Shown: one piece after another, positions 9,361 to 16,887 of the stretch
How positions within the stretch are numbered: position 1 is the stretch's first letter
Layout: every line of letters starts with the position of its first letter
From: Bog-473 sp035551835
Lineage (GTDB): Bacteria > Actinomycetota > Acidimicrobiia > Acidimicrobiales > RAAP-2
Length of the DNA stretch: 64,000 nt
Reading direction: 5' to 3'
NCBI GenBank assembly: GCA_035551835.1
Contig: DASZMN010000029.1
Span: 13,413-77,412 of the forward strand
The notes under the pieces: generated by a model
The model's database searches: none
Told to the model about the DNA's origin: nothing
Seen by the model: the letters and a program-made list of their open reading frames with translations, nothing else
Translations under genes and position numbers: made by a program

Positions 9361-10161
9361 TCACAGGGCCCGTGGCCAGACCCTCGACCCCGCCCCCCAC
9401 AAGGGCGTCGCGTCCTCGTACGGCACCGTGCACGGCGGCCCGTCCGCCACCCAGACCCCGGGGCGCGGCAGCGTGCCGCCGCTCGGCGCAACCCCCACGC
9501 GCACGATGCACGAGGACCGGGTCCCGAACCCGTCGAGATGCACGCAGTTCGCCGAGTTCGGGCGCTCGTCTCCCTCGGGGATGCGGTGGTCGGCCAGCAC
9601 GCGCGCGAACGCCGAGACCACGTCGTCCCCGTCGAGCGGCGGCGCCCCCCCACCCACGCGCCCCAGGCCCGACCGGACCAGGTCCACCTTCGCCGACGGC
9701 GCGTCCACGGCGCGGTTCTCCAGCACGTGGATCCCCGGCTCCAGCTCGACGGCCATAACCTCGGATCCGGTGAAGTCCACGAAGTGGAGCGACACCGGGT
9801 CGCCGACGAGCATCCAGGCGCCGTTGTAGTCGGCCGGGTCGACCTCGCGCACCAGCGCCGAGACCGCGCCCGCCGCCGTGCGATGCCGGGCCGCCGCGAG
9901 CGGCAGCTCGCCCCGCGAACGCTTGGTCGGGTCCTTCAGGTCGCCGAGGGGCTGGTTGGTGAGCCCGGCGCAGACGCCGTCGGCGTTCACGGCCAGCCAC
10001 GTCCCGCCCGACAGGTCGTCGCGCCCGCCCAGCACCCGGGGCGGGCCGTCGTCCAGCACCGTGATCGACGTGGAGGGCCGGTCGAGCACCTCGTCGCGGT
10101 TGGCCCCGACGATCAACGGCTCACCCGGCACTGTCTGCGACGCAACCACCAGGAGGCACAT
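9361..10161 (-). CDS. NRDE family protein (TANGO2-like)
   Basis: The 266-residue protein begins MCLLVVASQ and has the family signature ANRDE at residues 20-24, followed by GGRDDLSGGTWLAVNADG and GLTNQP. These are the hallmarks of the NRDE/TANGO2 family, whose eukaryotic member has been linked to haem or lipid handling; the bacterial role is unsettled. The N-terminal Cys2 after the initiator Met is conserved and recalls N-terminal nucleophile hydrolases, to which the fold is thought to be related. No export signal is present. A TAGGGT element 9 bases before the ATG suggests a leaderless transcript. Confidence 0.85.
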   Translation of the reverse strand: MCLLVVASQTVPGEPLIVGANRDEVLDRPSTSITVLDDGPPRVLGGRDDLSGGTWLAVNADGVCAGLTNQPLGDLKDPTKRSRGELPLAAARHRTAAGAVSALVREVDPADYNGAWMLVGDPVSLHFVDFTGSEVMAVELEPGIHVLENRAVDAPSAKVDLVRSGLGRVGGGAPPLDGDDVVSAFARVLADHRIPEGDERPNSANCVHLDGFGTRSSCIVRVGVAPSGGTLPRPGVWVADGPPCTVPYEDATPLWGAGSRVWPRAL

Positions 10162-10170
10162 GGCGCGGCC

Positions 10171-10176
10171 ACCCTA
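10171..10176 (-). promoter_or_regulatory. Probable -10 element of the NRDE gene
   Basis: TAGGGT (minus strand) ends 9 bases before the ATG at 10161, the usual spacing for a leaderless actinobacterial transcript. No clear -35 was seen, so this is tentative. Confidence 0.35.
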
Positions 10177-10198
10177 ATGGCGGGCGAAATCACGAAAA

Positions 10199-11023
10199 AT
10201 GAGACCACGGCGACGGGGGTTGCAGACCACCGTTCTCGCATGCGCACCCCGACTTGTCAGCCTCGCAGCGGCCGCGGGCCTCGCCCTGGTCGTGTTGCCG
10301 GCCCTGCCGGAACTGCCGGCCCTGCCGGAACTGCCGGCCGTTCCGGCGTCGGCCAAGCGCCTCAGCCAGTCCCAGCTCAAGACGATCGAGAACAACCTCA
10401 AGAACGCGAAGAAGGTGACCTACGAGGCCACCTACCAGTCGGTCGACGGGGGCAAGACCTCCACGGTGACCATCGCGCAGTCGTCCGGCAAGTCGCTCTT
10501 CACCACCTCGGACGGCGGGAGCGTGATCGGCACCGGGAAGACGACGTACTACTGCCAGCCGAGCTCCAGCTCCAGCTCCAGCTCCAGCTCCAACAGCGGC
10601 AGCACGGGCAGCAGCGGCTCGGGCTCGAAGGCGGTCGTGCAGTGCCTCACCGAGAGTGGGACGAGCCCGCTCCTCGGCCTCGAGAGCGCGTTCGGCCCGA
10701 CGGCGCTGTTGGGGGTGCTCAACGAGGACAAGTCCGCCGCCATCGCCCGGGTGCTCGGCGTCAAGGTGTCGACCTCGTCGCAGACCATCGCCGGGCAGCC
10801 CAAGACCTGCATCTCGGCCACGGTCCACGGCCAGTCGGATAAGTACTGCGTCACTAAGCAGGACCTCTTGGCCTACGTCGGCTCGTCCAGCGGGACCGTC
10901 TTCAAGATGACCAAGTACTCGTCCAACCCGTCGGCGAGCCTGTTCGTCCTGCCCGCGGGCGCCACCACTGTGACCGTCCCGTCCATCCCCGACGTCTCCA
11001 TCCCCGATGTCTCGGTCCCGTAG
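10199..11023 (+). CDS. Secreted serine-rich protein of unknown function
   Basis: The 274-residue protein opens with a basic stretch and a hydrophobic signal sequence (about residues 14-38), followed by a repeated PALPELPALPELP segment. The mature part KNAKKVTYEATYQSVDGG...STVTIAQSSGKSLFTT is reminiscent of LppX/LprG-like or other beta-rich exported actinobacterial proteins, but I do not recognise a family. A run of about ten serines followed by SGSTGSSGSGS (about 122-141) separates two halves and is encoded by five perfect copies of AGCTCC (10562-10591). Cysteines in YYCQP, VVQCL, KTCIS and KYCVT could form two disulfides outside the cell. The C-terminus ends in SIPDVSIPDVSVP. The gene is followed by a CCCGTAGC-type slippage repeat up to 11065. 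Confidence 0.6.
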   Translation: MRPRRRGLQTTVLACAPRLVSLAAAAGLALVVLPALPELPALPELPAVPASAKRLSQSQLKTIENNLKNAKKVTYEATYQSVDGGKTSTVTIAQSSGKSLFTTSDGGSVIGTGKTTYYCQPSSSSSSSSSSNSGSTGSSGSGSKAVVQCLTESGTSPLLGLESAFGPTALLGVLNEDKSAAIARVLGVKVSTSSQTIAGQPKTCISATVHGQSDKYCVTKQDLLAYVGSSSGTVFKMTKYSSNPSASLFVLPAGATTVTVPSIPDVSIPDVSVP

Positions 11024-11089
11024 CCCCCGTAGCCCCCGTAGCCCGGTAGCCGCGTAGCCCGCTCGCCCCGTGACCCGCTTCCCGGTACC

Positions 11090-11683
11090 GTGCACGCGGT
11101 GCCCGACCGCTGGCAACGCAGCGACGTCCCGCGGGGCGCCGACTACGACCGTCGCTTCGACGACCTCGCCGCCACCGGCATGGACGTCCACGGCGAAGCC
11201 GCGCTCGTGGCGTCGTACCGCCCCGCCACCGTGCTCGATGCGGGCTGTGGCACCGGCCGCGTCGCCATCGAGCTTCACCGGCTCGGCCATGACGTCGTCG
11301 TCGGCGTCGACGTCGACGCGGCCATGCTCGAGGTGGCGCGCGCCAAGGCGCCGCACCTCACCTGGATCGAGGGCGACCTCACCGACCCCGCGCTCGACCT
11401 CGGGCGCACCTTCGACCTCGTGGTCATGGCCGGCAACGTCCTGATCTTCGTGCCGACGGGCACCGAGGAGCAGGTGATCGCCAACGCGGCCCGGCATCTG
11501 GCGCCTGGTGGCCGCCTCGTCGCCGGCTACTCGCTCCGTCGGGGAGGCCTCCAGCCCCCCGGCCACGATGCCCACGCCACCGCCGCGGGGCTCGAGCTCG
11601 AGGACCGCTGGTCCACCTGGGACCGCCACCCCGCCGCGCCGGGCGACGCCTATGCCGTCTCGGTGCACCGCCGCCCGGCCTGA
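11090..11683 (+). CDS. Class I SAM-dependent methyltransferase
   Basis: The 197-residue protein has motif I VLDAGCGTGRVAIEL (48-62), an acidic end of strand 2 (VVGVDVDAAML) and the motif II/III region TFDLVVMAGNVLIFV with LAPGGRLVAGYSL. It is a small, single-domain enzyme of the methyltransferase 11/25 type with no visible substrate-recognition domain. The GTG start at 11090 is uncertain; another GTG lies 9 bases downstream. It stands alone between a secreted protein and an Lrp regulator. The substrate is unknown. Confidence 0.8.
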   Translation: MHAVPDRWQRSDVPRGADYDRRFDDLAATGMDVHGEAALVASYRPATVLDAGCGTGRVAIELHRLGHDVVVGVDVDAAMLEVARAKAPHLTWIEGDLTDPALDLGRTFDLVVMAGNVLIFVPTGTEEQVIANAARHLAPGGRLVAGYSLRRGGLQPPGHDAHATAAGLELEDRWSTWDRHPAAPGDAYAVSVHRRPA

Positions 11684-11754
11684 GCCAGGCGGACCCGGGG
11701 CCCTCACGCAACGGAGACAAGCGTGAAGCGGCCGAAATCGCACCGAACGTGCAG

Positions 11755-11770
11755 ACGAACCGCATTTCGT
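11755..11770. promoter_or_regulatory. Inverted repeat at the lrp-like promoter
   Basis: ACGAA and TTCGT are separated by 6 bases, directly upstream of TAGGCT and 13 bases before the ATG at 11784. Lrp/AsnC proteins often bind their own promoters, so this is a candidate autoregulatory operator. Confidence 0.35.
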
Positions 11771-11783
11771 TAGGCTTCTGGCC

Positions 11784-12263
11784 ATGGGAACTGAGGAACT
11801 AGACCCGATTGATCACCAGATCATCGAGTTACTGTCACACAACGCCCGGCGCACCATGGCCGACATCGGCGAGCAGGTCTCGCTGTCAGCATCTGCGGTG
11901 ACACGCCGGATCGAGCGGCTCGAACGCACGGGCGTCATCGCCGGCTACACGGTGGTTGTCGACCACCGCAAGGCCGGGCGCCCGATCCAGGCGTTCACCG
12001 AGGTGCGCTTCGCCGGCACGGCCGACCTCAAGGAGATCAAGGAGACCGCCATGCAGCTGGCCGAGGTGCAGGCGGTCTTCACCACCGCCGGCGACCCCGA
12101 CGCGCTGGTCTGGCTCCAGGTCCCCGACGTCGAGCGGCTCGGGCACGTGATCGAGCAGCTGCGCCGGCGTGGTCGCGTCACCGGCACCAAGACGCTCATC
12201 GTGCTCGACACGTGGTCGCGCCACCGGGCTCTCGAGGCCAACGGCCTCCCCGCCCAGCAGTAG
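11784..12263 (+). CDS. Lrp/AsnC family transcriptional regulator
   Basis: The 159-residue protein has the family layout: an N-terminal winged helix-turn-helix (DPIDHQIIELLSHNARRTMADIGEQVSLSASAVTRRIERLERTGVI, roughly residues 7-52, described here by its ends) and a C-terminal RAM ligand-binding domain (YTVVVDHRKAGRPIQAFTEV onward). RAM domains bind amino acids or related effectors and drive dimer to octamer assembly. The target genes are not evident; an ACGAA-N6-TTCGT repeat at its own promoter suggests autoregulation. Its stop codon overlaps the GTG start of the following lipoprotein by one base (TAGTG), so the two are cotranscribed. Confidence 0.9.
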   Translation: MGTEELDPIDHQIIELLSHNARRTMADIGEQVSLSASAVTRRIERLERTGVIAGYTVVVDHRKAGRPIQAFTEVRFAGTADLKEIKETAMQLAEVQAVFTTAGDPDALVWLQVPDVERLGHVIEQLRRRGRVTGTKTLIVLDTWSRHRALEANGLPAQQ

Positions 12264-13300
12264 TGCGCCGACGCCGCGACCCGTTCCGGGCCGCGCGGTC
12301 GATCGTCGCGCTGGCAACGGTGGCGCTCGTGGCCGCGAGCTGCAGCTCGACGCCCGCGAACTCCGGCGCGCCGACGACGACCTCGACCACGACCACCGCA
12401 CACTCCACGACGTCGTCGTCGACGTCCGGTGCCGCGGCGGGCAAGTGGTCCCCGGCCATCCCCGTCGCGCCGGGCGCCAACCTGTCGGTCGTCTCGTGCC
12501 CGTCGGCCGGGACGTGTTTCGTCGGCACCGACGGCGGTCAGACCTACCGCCTCCTCTTCGACAAGGTGACCCCGCTCGGCCCGCCGCTGCCCTCGCCGTC
12601 GCCCCAGGGCGTCTCGTACCTCTCGTGCGCCACGCCGACCTTCTGCGCCGCCGCCCCCAGCCAGAATCAGGTCGCCTTGTACAACGGCTCGTCGTGGCAG
12701 TCGCCGGCGACCATCTCGGCGGCCCAGGGATTCACCGCGGTCGACTGCACCGGGCCCACCTTCTGCATCACGATCGACGGCGAGGGAAACTCCTTCGCCT
12801 ACGACGGCTCGGGCTGGTCGGGCAACCTGGGCGCCTGGGGGGCGGCCAACCAGATCTCCTGCGTGTCGCCCAGCTTCTGCGTCGCCGCCGAGGGTGGCCC
12901 GTCGGTGTTCAACGGCCACACGTGGACCCAGCCCAACGACGCCGACGCGGCCGGCCAGCTGAACTCGGTCTCGTGCGCGTCGACGGCGTTCTGCGCCCTG
13001 GTCGACAGCAACGGCGGCGTCTTGACCTGGAACGGCCTGGGCTTCAGCGCGCCCTCCTCCATCGCGACCGAGCCGCCCCTCAGCGGCACCGACGCGTCGG
13101 GGCTGACCGCGGTGTCGTGCCCCACCCCGACGTTCTGTCGCGCCGTCGACTCCATCGGGCGCGCCTTCTCGTGGAACGGGACGGCCTGGAGCAGCGGCAC
13201 GCTCATCGACAACGGCCACGCGCTGACCAGCATCTCGTGCCCGACGACCACCTATTGCGTGGCGGTCGACCGCGCCGGCCGGGCGTTCTTCTCCAGCTAG
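12263..13300 (+). CDS. Lipoprotein with cysteine-pair beta repeats
   Basis: From the GTG at 12263 the 345-residue protein has a basic N-terminus, a hydrophobic stretch and the lipobox VAAS-C with lipidated Cys27, then a Ser/Thr-rich linker. The mature part is built of about seven repeats of roughly 40 residues around VSCPSxxxCxxVDxxGxxxxWNGxxW, each with a cysteine pair such as SCPSAGTC, SCATPTFC, DCTGPTFC and SCPTTTYC. Such repeats look like a beta-propeller stapled by one disulfide per blade and are frequent in exported actinobacterial proteins of unknown role. The start overlaps the lrp-like stop, giving coupled translation. An earlier in-frame start at 12212 lies within the regulator and would spoil the signal sequence. 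Confidence 0.75.
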   Translation: MRRRRDPFRAARSIVALATVALVAASCSSTPANSGAPTTTSTTTTAHSTTSSSTSGAAAGKWSPAIPVAPGANLSVVSCPSAGTCFVGTDGGQTYRLLFDKVTPLGPPLPSPSPQGVSYLSCATPTFCAAAPSQNQVALYNGSSWQSPATISAAQGFTAVDCTGPTFCITIDGEGNSFAYDGSGWSGNLGAWGAANQISCVSPSFCVAAEGGPSVFNGHTWTQPNDADAAGQLNSVSCASTAFCALVDSNGGVLTWNGLGFSAPSSIATEPPLSGTDASGLTAVSCPTPTFCRAVDSIGRAFSWNGTAWSSGTLIDNGHALTSISCPTTTYCVAVDRAGRAFFSS

Positions 13301-13313
13301 TCACCTTTGAGGC

Positions 13314-13333
13314 TGGCGCTCGTTTCAGCGCCA
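13314..13333 (+). terminator. Hairpin after the lipoprotein gene
   Basis: A 7-base stem TGGCGCT / AGCGCCA with a 6-base loop lies 14 bases after the stop codon. There is no T-run. Confidence 0.4.
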
Positions 13334-13421
13334 AACCTGAAGATTCGCACGTTCACCTCGGCAAGCCGACCGAGCAATTCGTGCCGACGCGTCGCATCGA
13401 TCGCCACGGGGGTTGTCTTTT

Positions 13422-13457
13422 GTGATTGACGAGACAGGGGACTCCTGTGACAATCAC
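13422..13457. promoter_or_regulatory. Nested inverted repeat in the leader of the surface protein
   Basis: An outer 7-base stem GTGATTG / CAATCAC (13422-13428 with 13451-13457) encloses an inner stem ACAGG / CCTGT (13434-13438 with 13444-13448). It lies about 105 bases before the ATG at 13564 within the 263-base gap 13301-13563. It could be an RNA leader element or operator; it matches no riboswitch class that I recognise. Confidence 0.4.
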
Positions 13458-13563
13458 TCACTCTGGGGCGACCGCGTTTGTGCGATCACGTTCTTTGACG
13501 GAGTTCGGATCGCGGCGTCACGTTGGGTGGATTCCTTCTCACAATAGGAAGGAAACGGAGATC

Positions 13564-16182
13564 ATGGCGGGAAGCGAGTCGCGAAGGAACATCCTTCGAC
13601 GGACAATCGGCGCGTTGCGCGGTGGGCCGGGTATGTGGAGCCGCGGCGCGCTCGGGCTGCTTGTGGGGACGGCCTTCGGCACGGTGGGTCTGATCGCCCT
13701 TGGTGCCCCCACCCCCGTCGGGGCAACAACCACGACCTTCGGCTGCACGGGATCCATTCAGACCTTCACGGTCCCGTCCGGCGTGACCTCCATCACGATT
13801 ACCGCACAAGGTGCGGGCGGCGGCGATGGTGCCGCTGGCGCAGGAGGCAACGGCTTCGGAGAAAGCGGCACGTTCAGTGTGATCGCCGGCGACGAGTTGA
13901 ACGTGCTCGCGGGTTGTCAGGGACAATCCGATTCCTTCAGCGGTGGTGGTGGTGGCGGCGGCAGTTTCGTGTACGCCACGGGGGCCGCAGCTCCCCTGAT
14001 CGCGGCCGGCGGCGGCGGCGGGGGCAGGGCAGCAAACGACTGCAGCGCCGCCGACGCGACAACGTCGAGCAGCGGCCAAAACGGCAGCGGCTCTGGTGGC
14101 GGCGCGGGCGGGAGCGGCGGCGACGGCGGCGCCGGTGCGGTGTTCATTCCACCCGCTGACGCCGCTGGCGGCGGCGGCTACACCTCTGACGGCACCTCCG
14201 GCGACACCGACGCCACACCTGGCTCCAGTGTGCTTCATGGCGGAGCCGGCGGCCTGGGCGGCACCCGCGGCGGGAGCGGCGCCAACGGCGGCTTCGGCGG
14301 TGGCGGCGGTGCCGACCTCGCCGGAGGAGGGGGCGGGGGCTACAGCGGCGGCGGCGGTGGCGGCGACAATGGCTGCGGTGGCGGCGGCGGGAGTTGGAAC
14401 GCGGGTACGAATCCCTCCACGACGCCTGGGGCCGGTCCGGCTGAGGACGGCCAGGTGGTCATCTCCGCGTCCCCGACCGTGATGACCTCGAACGGCTCGA
14501 CGACCTATCTCGTCCCGCTCGGCTCCTCCTCCGCTCCCGTGATCGTCGACCCGGGAGTGACGGTGAGTGACCTGGTGTCCACCACGCTGGCTTCGGCCTC
14601 CGTATCCATCACCGGGGGCTTTCAGTCCAGCGAGGACGTGCTGGGGTTCACGAACCAGAACGGCATCACCGGTTCCTACGACGCGACGACCGGGGTTCTG
14701 ACCCTGACCGGCACGAGCTTTCTCGCCGACTACGAGACGGCGCTCGAGTCCATTACCTACGCCGACACGTCTTTGACGCCGAACACGTCGACCCGGACGG
14801 TCTCGTTCCAGGTGGGCGACGGCACCAACGAGAGCAACGTCGCCACCAAGTCGGTGGACTTCGTCCAAGACACCACGACCATGGCGTCGGACCTCGGGAC
14901 CTCCTACTCGTCCTCGGATCACACGGTCACCCTGAGTGCCACCGTGGCGCCGGCGTCCGGCACCGTCGCCGAAGGGTCCGTGACCTTCACCCTCATGCAG
15001 GGCGCCACCACGATCGGCACCCCCACGACGTCGAGCACGGTGAGCGGCGGCTCGGCCAGCGTGAGCTACGCGATCCCAGGGGGAACGCCCGTGGGGAGCT
15101 ACACGATCGACGCCACCTACAACCCGGGGCCCGACTACACGACCAGTTCAGACGTCACCCACGACCTCACCATCTCGGCGGTTCCCACGACGACCACCTT
15201 GGGGGTGTCGAGCAGTCCGACCTTGGAGGGGGCGCCGCTCACCCTCACCGCTCTGGTCGCCGGTTCGTCTCCCAGCGGCATCGTGACCTTCTTCGATGGC
15301 ACGACCCCCATTGGCTCGGCGGCCCTCGCCGCTGGCTCGGCCACGCTGTCCACCTCGAGTCTGACGGTCGGCACCCACACGCTCAGCGCGTCCTACGGCG
15401 GCGACTCGAACCATGAACCATCCGCGTCGGGACCGCTCACGCAACTCGTCGCGCCCAGGGGAGGTGCGGGTTCCGCGCTCGCCCCGGCCGCCGGCGGGCT
15501 CGGCTACTGGCTCAGTCAACCCAACGGCTCGGTCACGGCCTTCGGCGAGGCCTCCAACTACGGCTCCATGGCCGGTCGCCCACTCAACGCACCGGTTGTC
15601 GGCATCACCGCCACCCCTGACGGCAAGGGCTACTGGCTGGTGGCCGCGGACGGCGGAGTCTTCACTTTCGGAGACGCCGGGTACTACGGCTCCATGGCCG
15701 GGCGGCCTCTCAACGCTCCCATCGTGGCCCTGGCGTCCACCCCGGACGGCAGGGGCTATTGGATGGTCGCCTCTGACGGTGGGGTCTTCGCCGAGGGCGA
15801 TGCCCCCTTCCTCGGCTCCATGGAGGGCCGGGGCCTCAACCGCCCCGTGGTCGGGCTCACTCCGACCCCCGATGGCCTCGGTTACTGGCTGGTGGCTTCA
15901 GACGGCGGGGTCTTCGCCGAGGGCGACGCCCCCTTCGACGGCTCGCTCGGCAGCCTTGTCCTCAACCAGGCCATCGTCGGCTTGATGGCCAGTCCCGACG
16001 CCCAGGGCTATTGGTTGGTCGGAGCTGACGGCGGGGTCTTCGCCGAAGGCGGCGCCCCCTTCTACGGCTCGACCGGTGGGTCACCGGGTGCCGTACCGAT
16101 CATCGGCATGCTCCTCTCGCCGAGTGGCCTCGGCTACCTGTTGGTGAACGCCAACGGGAATTCGTTCTCGTTCGGTTCGTGA
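13564..16182 (+). CDS. Large secreted protein: Gly-rich domain, Ig-like domains, GYW repeats
   Basis: The 872-residue protein has a long signal region (hydrophobic GALGLLVGTAFGTVGLIALG about residues 28-47). Residues about 58-300 form a glycine-rich domain starting FTVPSGVTSITITAQGAGG; glycine runs alternate with Ser/Ala. Residues about 310-440 look like a cadherin-type or similar beta domain, and about 440-640 are two bacterial Ig-like domains (SSDHTVTLSATVAPASGTV; TTTLGVSSSPTLEGAPLTL). The C-terminal third is five complete 42-residue repeats plus a partial sixth. I recall such repeats mainly from Acidimicrobiia surface or secreted proteins. ATG 13564 is chosen over 13426 because it follows AGGAAGGAAACGGAG and starts the signal sequence. 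It is probably an adhesin or matrix protein at the cell surface; there is no visible catalytic domain or anchor. Confidence 0.75.
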   Translation: MAGSESRRNILRRTIGALRGGPGMWSRGALGLLVGTAFGTVGLIALGAPTPVGATTTTFGCTGSIQTFTVPSGVTSITITAQGAGGGDGAAGAGGNGFGESGTFSVIAGDELNVLAGCQGQSDSFSGGGGGGGSFVYATGAAAPLIAAGGGGGGRAANDCSAADATTSSSGQNGSGSGGGAGGSGGDGGAGAVFIPPADAAGGGGYTSDGTSGDTDATPGSSVLHGGAGGLGGTRGGSGANGGFGGGGGADLAGGGGGGYSGGGGGGDNGCGGGGGSWNAGTNPSTTPGAGPAEDGQVVISASPTVMTSNGSTTYLVPLGSSSAPVIVDPGVTVSDLVSTTLASASVSITGGFQSSEDVLGFTNQNGITGSYDATTGVLTLTGTSFLADYETALESITYADTSLTPNTSTRTVSFQVGDGTNESNVATKSVDFVQDTTTMASDLGTSYSSSDHTVTLSATVAPASGTVAEGSVTFTLMQGATTIGTPTTSSTVSGGSASVSYAIPGGTPVGSYTIDATYNPGPDYTTSSDVTHDLTISAVPTTTTLGVSSSPTLEGAPLTLTALVAGSSPSGIVTFFDGTTPIGSAALAAGSATLSTSSLTVGTHTLSASYGGDSNHEPSASGPLTQLVAPRGGAGSALAPAAGGLGYWLSQPNGSVTAFGEASNYGSMAGRPLNAPVVGITATPDGKGYWLVAADGGVFTFGDAGYYGSMAGRPLNAPIVALASTPDGRGYWMVASDGGVFAEGDAPFLGSMEGRGLNRPVVGLTPTPDGLGYWLVASDGGVFAEGDAPFDGSLGSLVLNQAIVGLMASPDAQGYWLVGADGGVFAEGGAPFYGSTGGSPGAVPIIGMLLSPSGLGYLLVNANGNSFSFGS
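15502..16179 (+). repeat. 126-bp coding repeat (GYWLVASDGGVF units)
   Basis: Units begin at 15502, 15628, 15754, 15880, 16006 and a partial one at 16132, exactly 126 bases apart. Each encodes GYWL-V-A-DGGVF-x-GDAPFxGSMxG-x-LNxPVVGxxxTPDG. The exact spacing over 5.4 units shows expansion by duplication without indels. Confidence 0.9.
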
Positions 16183-16287
16183 ACCGAAAAGGCCAGAGCC
16201 TTTGACCTGATCCTGCTCGTGAGTAGCGCCGCGTCTGCACCCGGCGAGCCGCTCACCTCGTTCAGATTCGAAGGGCGGCGTCACCCC

Positions 16288-16887
16288 TCACCACGGCGCC
16301 AGCTCCGGGGGCTCGCCGCGCCCGATGACCCACGCCAGCAGCGCCGCCCGGTCGGCGCGCTCGCCCAGCCGCGGCAGCTCGCGGGCCAGCCACGCGTCCA
16401 CGAGCGCCGGGGGCACCGCCACGGCGCCGAAACCGAGGTCGCCGTGGTGCACGACCACCTCGCGCCAGCGTGAGAACGCCGCGTCGCGCGACGGCTCCAC
16501 CACGCCCCGCGCCGTGCGCGAGGGGGCGTCCCAGGCGGCGTCGGGCAACTCGGCCATGGCCCGCGCCACCGCCGCCGAGCTCGTCCGCACGTCGGCCACG
16601 AGTTCGGACGCCGCCCGGCCCGCGCCCGCCTCAATGTCGTCGCGCCGTTGCTCCACCCCTCCGGGGTACTGGTCGCGCAGCTCGCCGCGCGCCGCGCCCT
16701 CGAGGCGCCACACCACGCTGTCGCCGTTGCGCGCCACGTGGGTCAGCACATGGCCGACGCTCCACCCCGGCAGCAGGCTGGGCGACCGCGCCCCCGCGTC
16801 GTCCAGGTCCTCCAGATCCGCCTCGAGCGCGGCCTGCGCGGCCAGGCACCCGGCGACCCACTCCCGCGGCGCGCCGCCGGGCGTCAC
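16288..16887 (-). CDS. Maleylpyruvate isomerase (MDMPI) family, mycothiol-type enzyme
   Basis: The 199-residue protein starts REWVAGCLAAQAALEADLEDL and continues PSLLPGWSVGHVLTHVARNGDSVVWRLEGA, the DinB-like four-helix bundle of MDMPI N-terminal domains; the histidines in VGHVLTHVARN and HHGDLGF are in the places of the metal ligands. The length matches family members of about 200 residues. These enzymes commonly use mycothiol as cofactor, which fits an actinobacterial host. The GTG start at 16887 overlaps the stop of the upstream decarboxylase gene by 4 bases, so it is the second gene of that operon. The substrate is unknown. Confidence 0.8.
   Translation of the reverse strand: MTPGGAPREWVAGCLAAQAALEADLEDLDDAGARSPSLLPGWSVGHVLTHVARNGDSVVWRLEGAARGELRDQYPGGVEQRRDDIEAGAGRAASELVADVRTSSAAVARAMAELPDAAWDAPSRTARGVVEPSRDAAFSRWREVVVHHGDLGFGAVAVPPALVDAWLARELPRLGERADRAALLAWVIGRGEPPELAPW

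Noticed and set aside
13301..13563. c-di-AMP or other known riboswitch in the surface-protein leader
   Set aside because: Inverted repeats are present, but no conserved riboswitch core could be recognised.
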